Below are positions 31,893-35,705 of a DNA stretch of 35,705 bases, one piece after another; position 1 is the first letter of the stretch, and each line of letters begins with the position of its first letter. This stretch comes from Acetobacteraceae bacterium. GTDB taxonomy: Bacteria > Pseudomonadota > Alphaproteobacteria > Acetobacterales > Acetobacteraceae. Made by a program: the position numbers and the translations under genes. The notes under the pieces were generated by a model. That model had not been told where the DNA came from and did no database searches. It worked only from the letters and a program-made list of their open reading frames with translations. The DNA lies in NCBI GenBank assembly GCA_947474705.1, contig CANJJS010000052.1:1-35705 (forward strand), written 5' to 3'.

Positions 31893-32303
31893 ATGTCCGG
31901 TTCCAATCGTCAACCCCATGTCGATATGCTTCGTTCCCCCTTGGGCCGCGCCCGGGGTCTGGGTTCGGCACGCGCGGGCTCGAAACATTGGTGGGCGCAA
32001 CGCGTCACCGCCGTCGCGCTGATCCCGCTGACCCTGTGGTTCATCTGGTCGATGCTGCGTCTGACCGGCGCAGGCCAGGCGGAGGTCCAGGCGTTTCTGG
32101 GCTCGCCCTTCCGCCTCGCCATGATGCTGGCGCTGATCGCGGCGACGTTCCACCATTTGCAACTGGGATTGCAGGTCGTGATCGAGGACTATGTCCACGA
32201 CGACGCGATCAAGCTGGCTTCGGTCCTGGCGATGAAGGGCGTATGCCTGCTCCTCGCCTTGATCTGCGCCGTCAGCGCTCTCCACCTTGGCCTGAATTCC
32301 TGA
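31893..32303 (+). CDS. sdhD: succinate dehydrogenase membrane anchor subunit
   Basis: A 136-residue complex II membrane anchor with three transmembrane helices. [21 protein letters not shown] is the family-typical N-terminus, and [18 protein letters not shown] carries the heme and quinone-site residues. It starts 9 bp after sdhC and ends 13 bp before sdhA, in a single operon. Confidence 0.9.
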   Translation: MSGSNRQPHVDMLRSPLGRARGLGSARAGSKHWWAQRVTAVALIPLTLWFIWSMLRLTGAGQAEVQAFLGSPFRLAMMLALIAATFHHLQLGLQVVIEDYVHDDAIKLASVLAMKGVCLLLALICAVSALHLGLNS

Positions 32304-32316
32304 GAGGATTCCACCG

Positions 32317-34131
32317 ATGAACGCGATCACCCTGCCTTCGTCGCGGGCCTATAACATTGTCGATCACACCTATGACGTGGTGGTGGTCGGGGCCGGCGGA
32401 TCGGGCCTGCGCGCCACCTTCGGGATGGGCGCCGCCGGGCTGAAAACCGCTTGTATTTCGAAGGTGTTTCCGACCCGCAGCCACACCGTCGCGGCGCAGG
32501 GCGGCATCGGCGCCGCGCTTGGCAACATGGGCGAGGACGACTGGCGCTGGCACATGTTCGACACCGTCAAAGGGTCCGACTGGCTCGGAGACCAGGACGC
32601 GATCGAATATATGTGCCGCGAAGCGGTGCCGGCTATCTACGAGCTGGAGCATTTCGGCGTGCCCTTCAGCCGCACCGACGACGGCAAGATCTACCAGCGC
32701 CCGTTCGGCGGTCACATGACCCAGTATGGCGACGGTGCCCCCGCGATGCGCGCCTGCGCCGCCGCCGACCGCACCGGCCACGCCATCCTGCACACGCTGT
32801 ATCAGCAAAGCCTGAAACACGAGGTGGAGTTCTTCATCGAGTATTTCGCGCTCGATCTGATCATGGACCAGGAAGGCGTCTGCCGCGGCGTGATGGCCTG
32901 GAACCTGGAAGACGGGACGATCCACCGGTTCCGCGCCCAGACCGTGGTTCTGGCGACCGGCGGTTACGGACGCGCTTACCTGTCCTGCACCTCCGCCCAT
33001 ACCTGCACCGGCGACGGCGGCGGCATGGTGCTGCGCGCCGGCCTGCCCTGCCAGGACATGGAATTCGTCCAATTCCACCCGACCGGCATCTTTCCGGCCG
33101 GCTGCCTGATCACCGAGGGCGCGCGCGGCGAAGGGGGATACCTGACCAATTCCGAGGGCGAGCGGTTCATGGAACGCTATGCCCCCTCGGCCAAGGATCT
33201 GGCCTCGCGCGACGTCGTGTCCCGTTCGATGACTCTGGAAATCAACGAAGGGCGCGGCTGCGGTCCGAACAAGGACCACATCATGCTGCATCTGGAGCAC
33301 CTGGGCGCCGAGATTCTGAACGAACGCCTGCCCGGCATTTCCGAGACCGCGAAGGTTTTCGCCGGGGTGGAAGTGACGAAGGAGCCGATCCCCGTACTGC
33401 CGACCGTGCATTATAACATGGGCGGCATTCCCACGAACCATCTGACCGAGGTTCTGCGTCCCACCAAAGATAACCAGGACGCCATCGTACCCGGCCTGAT
33501 GGCCGTCGGCGAGGCCGCCTGCGTCTCTGTCCATGGCGCCAACCGTCTCGGCACCAACTCTCTGCTCGATCTGGTCGTGTTCGGCCGCGCCGCCGCGCAC
33601 CGGGCCGCGGAGACGGTGAAGCCGGGGGCTTCGCAGGCGCCACTGCCGCCGAAAGCGGGCGAGGCCTCGCTGGACCGGTTCGACCGCGCGCGGCACGCCA
33701 AGGGCGGCACAAAGGTGGCCGAGTTGCGCGACTCGATGCAACGCTCGATGCAGGCGCACGCGGCGGTGTTCCGCACGTCGAAAAGCATGGTTGAGGGCGT
33801 GGAGAAGATGAAGAAGGTCTGGAGCGGCATGACCGACATGTCCGTGTCCGACCGCGGGTTGATCTGGAACAGCGACCTGATGGAGGCGCTGGAACTGCAC
33901 AACCTCATGGGTAACGCGATGACCACGATGGTCGGCGCCGAGGCCCGGACGGAAAGCCGAGGCGCGCACGCGCACGATGACTTCCCGGATCGCGACGACG
34001 CCAACTGGATGAAGCACACGCTGGCGTGGTGCGGCGACGACGGCACGACGACGCTCGATTACCGCGACGTCAAGATGCGGACGCTGACCAACGAGGTTTC
34101 CGTGTTTCCACCGAAGAAGCGCGTTTACTAG
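32317..34131 (+). CDS. sdhA: succinate dehydrogenase flavoprotein subunit
   Basis: A 604-residue FAD-containing catalytic subunit that oxidises succinate to fumarate in the TCA cycle. The dinucleotide motif [12 protein letters not shown] is at residues 22-33. His56 in [16 protein letters not shown] is the covalent FAD attachment site. FHPTGI and [22 protein letters not shown] are family signatures of the active site and FAD domain. Full length for alphaproteobacterial SdhA. AGAGG precedes ATG 32317. Confidence 0.97.
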   Translation: MNAITLPSSRAYNIVDHTYDVVVVGAGGSGLRATFGMGAAGLKTACISKVFPTRSHTVAAQGGIGAALGNMGEDDWRWHMFDTVKGSDWLGDQDAIEYMCREAVPAIYELEHFGVPFSRTDDGKIYQRPFGGHMTQYGDGAPAMRACAAADRTGHAILHTLYQQSLKHEVEFFIEYFALDLIMDQEGVCRGVMAWNLEDGTIHRFRAQTVVLATGGYGRAYLSCTSAHTCTGDGGGMVLRAGLPCQDMEFVQFHPTGIFPAGCLITEGARGEGGYLTNSEGERFMERYAPSAKDLASRDVVSRSMTLEINEGRGCGPNKDHIMLHLEHLGAEILNERLPGISETAKVFAGVEVTKEPIPVLPTVHYNMGGIPTNHLTEVLRPTKDNQDAIVPGLMAVGEAACVSVHGANRLGTNSLLDLVVFGRAAAHRAAETVKPGASQAPLPPKAGEASLDRFDRARHAKGGTKVAELRDSMQRSMQAHAAVFRTSKSMVEGVEKMKKVWSGMTDMSVSDRGLIWNSDLMEALELHNLMGNAMTTMVGAEARTESRGAHAHDDFPDRDDANWMKHTLAWCGDDGTTTLDYRDVKMRTLTNEVSVFPPKKRVY

Positions 34132-34172
34132 TCGCCGCCGCGCGCAACGACATCGATTCAGGGATCACGCTC

Positions 34173-34955
34173 ATGGTTGCCTTCAACCTCCCCGCCAACA
34201 GCCGCATCGGCCAGGGCCAGACGTTTCCGGCGCCGGCCGGCGCGAAACGGACCCGCGAATTCCGTATCTACCGTTGGAATCCCGACGACGGGAAAAACCC
34301 GCGGATGGATTCTTACAACATCGACCTCGATGCCTGCGGCCCGATGGTGCTGGACGCGCTGATCAAGATAAAGAATGAGATCGATCCGACGCTGACCTTC
34401 CGCCGCTCCTGCCGCGAGGGCATCTGCGGCTCCTGCGCCATGAACATCGACGGCGGCAACACACTGGCCTGCCTGAAACCTATCGAGGAAGTGAAGGCCG
34501 AGGTCCGCATCACCCCGCTGCCGCATATGCCCGTGGTGAAGGATCTGGTGCCCGATCTGTCGCAGGTTTACGCGCAGTTGCGCTCGATTGAGCCGTGGTT
34601 GCAGGCGGACAGTCCCGCGCCGCCGGATGGGGAACGCCTGCAAAGCAAGGAAGAGCGGGCGAAGCTGGATGGGCTGTGGGAATGCATCCTGTGCTTCTGC
34701 TGCTCCACGTCCTGCCCGAGCTATTGGTGGAACGGCGACCGTTACCTTGGCCCGGCGGTGCTGTTGCAGGCTTACAGGTGGATCGCCGACAGCCGCGACG
34801 AACGCACCGGCGAGCGGCTGGACGCACTGGAAGACCCGTTCAAGCTATATCGTTGCCATACGATCATGAACTGCACGGATTCCTGCCCGAAGGGTCTAAA
34901 TCCGGCGAAGGCGATCGCGGAGATCAAGAAGTTGATTGTCGAGCGTCAGGTGTAA
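34173..34955 (+). CDS. sdhB: succinate dehydrogenase iron-sulfur subunit
   Basis: A 260-residue subunit carrying three iron-sulfur clusters between the flavin and quinone. The [2Fe-2S] ligands are Cys80, Cys85, Cys88 and Cys100 ([12 protein letters not shown], then NTLAC). [16 protein letters not shown] and [17 protein letters not shown] supply the [4Fe-4S] and [3Fe-4S] ligands. The frame is open upstream into sdhA, but ATG 34173 with AGGGA upstream matches the family N-terminus. It ends the sdhCDAB operon 41 bp after sdhA. Confidence 0.96.
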   Translation: MVAFNLPANSRIGQGQTFPAPAGAKRTREFRIYRWNPDDGKNPRMDSYNIDLDACGPMVLDALIKIKNEIDPTLTFRRSCREGICGSCAMNIDGGNTLACLKPIEEVKAEVRITPLPHMPVVKDLVPDLSQVYAQLRSIEPWLQADSPAPPDGERLQSKEERAKLDGLWECILCFCCSTSCPSYWWNGDRYLGPAVLLQAYRWIADSRDERTGERLDALEDPFKLYRCHTIMNCTDSCPKGLNPAKAIAEIKKLIVERQV

Positions 34956-34991
34956 CGTGCCAGGGGCCTGAGCCATTCCGGGACGCTCGCA

Positions 34992-35705
34992 GTGCCCCAT
35001 CTTTTCTTGTCCTACGCGCATCGTGACAGCAAGGCCGTTCGAGAAGTGGTCCGCGAGCTGACCTCGCTCAATGTCGACGTATGGTGGGATCAGAAACTTC
35101 TACCCGGTTCAAGCTGGGATGCCGCAATCAGAGAGGCGCTGCTTTCCGCATCGGCAGTCTTGGCGTTTGTTTCAGAAAGCCTGTTGGAAAGCGAATATGC
35201 GACGAAGGAAATCGAACTCGCGCTCGCTAACAGCGTGTTGGTATTGCCTGTAGTGTTGCCTGGCGGTCGTCTGCCCGCTTCCCTTGGCCACATTCAGGCA
35301 ATATTCATGGACCGCTTTCCGCCGCGCCAGCGGACCACGTCCACCGCCCGTGAGATCGCCCGGGCGATCGCACGCGGCGGAATTGGTGGGCCGCCGGGGC
35401 ATGCCGACCCCGCGAGCGTTGAACAGATAGCGCGTTTAGTGGTGCGTCAGGCCACCGAGGGTAGCGCACCGGGTCCGTCGCCTTTCGCGGAATCGAAGTC
35501 GGTCTTCGTAGTCCACGGTCACGACAACGACATGCTGGAACAGGTCAAACGGTTCTTGCACTCTCTGGGTGTCCAGTCGATCATCATCCGCGATGAGGTG
35601 TCGGACGCCGAATCTCTGCTCGCCAAATTCTTCGAACTCGGCGGACAGGCCGGTTACGCGATCGTGCTGCCAAGCGGCGACGATTACGGCGCGTCGCGAC
35701 GCCAA
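34992..35705 (+). CDS. TIR-domain protein with second CAP12/TIR-like domain, partial at right edge
   Basis: An open frame from GTG 34992 runs without a stop to the window end (238 codons). Residues 3-100 form a TIR domain: LFLSYAHRDSKAVREVVREL, then VDVWWDQKLLPGSSWDAAI and LESEYATKEIELAL, where the acidic residue of the last helix fits the NADase catalytic Glu position. From about residue 172 a second domain begins, SVFVVHGHDNDMLEQVKRFL, then AKFFELGGQAGYAIVLPSGDD, resembling the TIR-like/CAP12 domain of predicted nucleotide-binding proteins. Such proteins often act in antiphage signalling. A weak GGGACG site precedes the GTG. Follows sdhB by 36 bp. Confidence 0.75.
   Translation, partial: MPHLFLSYAHRDSKAVREVVRELTSLNVDVWWDQKLLPGSSWDAAIREALLSASAVLAFVSESLLESEYATKEIELALANSVLVLPVVLPGGRLPASLGHIQAIFMDRFPPRQRTTSTAREIARAIARGGIGGPPGHADPASVEQIARLVVRQATEGSAPGPSPFAESKSVFVVHGHDNDMLEQVKRFLHSLGVQSIIIRDEVSDAESLLAKFFELGGQAGYAIVLPSGDDYGASRRQ

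Noticed and set aside
32272-34017. 581-codon minus-strand frame opposite sdhA
   Set aside because: An antisense shadow of sdhA with His/Val/Arg-rich composition and no protein family features.

Overview
The window is GC-rich, densely packed bacterial chromosome. The sdhC-sdhD-sdhA-sdhB order, the soluble globin-coupled chemotaxis receptor, the short-form HisG, the LigAB-type extradiol dioxygenase and the codon bias all suggest an alphaproteobacterium, most likely Rhodospirillales/Acetobacteraceae-like. This is inference from gene content; no rRNA or tRNA was seen. All product names come from reading translations and motifs, without database searches.

Layout. 1-7.6 kb: a TIM-barrel sugar-isomerase-like protein, a serine beta-lactamase-fold hydrolase, then an OpgC-like membrane acyltransferase followed by two SGNH/GDSL proteins, one of which has lost its catalytic residues. 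Next come a secreted methyltransferase-like protein, a TPR protein and a HAD phosphatase. 7.6-9.0 kb: a small accessory patch with an intact toxin-antitoxin pair and an orphan ORF. 9.0-15.6 kb: catabolic genes (ligAB, an amidase, a CaiB/BaiF CoA-transferase, an SDR and a FAH-family hydrolase) plus a response regulator without an output domain. 15.7-16.3 kb: a PEP-CTERM protein.

16.7-21.0 kb is the most interesting stretch. It carries a nitroreductase, a thioredoxin-reductase-like flavoprotein with a CxxC, a gene interrupted by an in-frame TGA that reads through into a UGSC (Sec-Gly-Ser-Cys) motif with a SECIS-like hairpin just downstream, and two overlapping paralogous genes with conserved cysteines. 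I interpret the TGA gene as a UGSC-family selenoprotein, and the five co-directional genes as a possible uncharacterised selenium/thiol redox locus.

21.1-24.9 kb: a PIN-like protein, mobA, an aspartate dehydrogenase (nadX-like), a small membrane protein and the globin-coupled receptor. 24.9-30.0 kb: hisD, hisG and trpS on the minus strand, with hisD separated from hisG by about 2.1 kb of plus-strand accessory genes. These include a toxin-antitoxin locus whose toxin gene is broken by a 202-bp MITE-like element with 62-bp imperfect terminal inverted repeats and a 10-bp target duplication. 30.2-31.4 kb: a glycine-zipper lipoprotein, a CBS-domain protein and a roughly 325-bp palindromic intergenic element. 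31.4-35.0 kb: sdhCDAB (respiratory complex II). The window ends inside a TIR-domain protein that also carries a second, CAP12-type TIR-like domain and is probably a defence gene.
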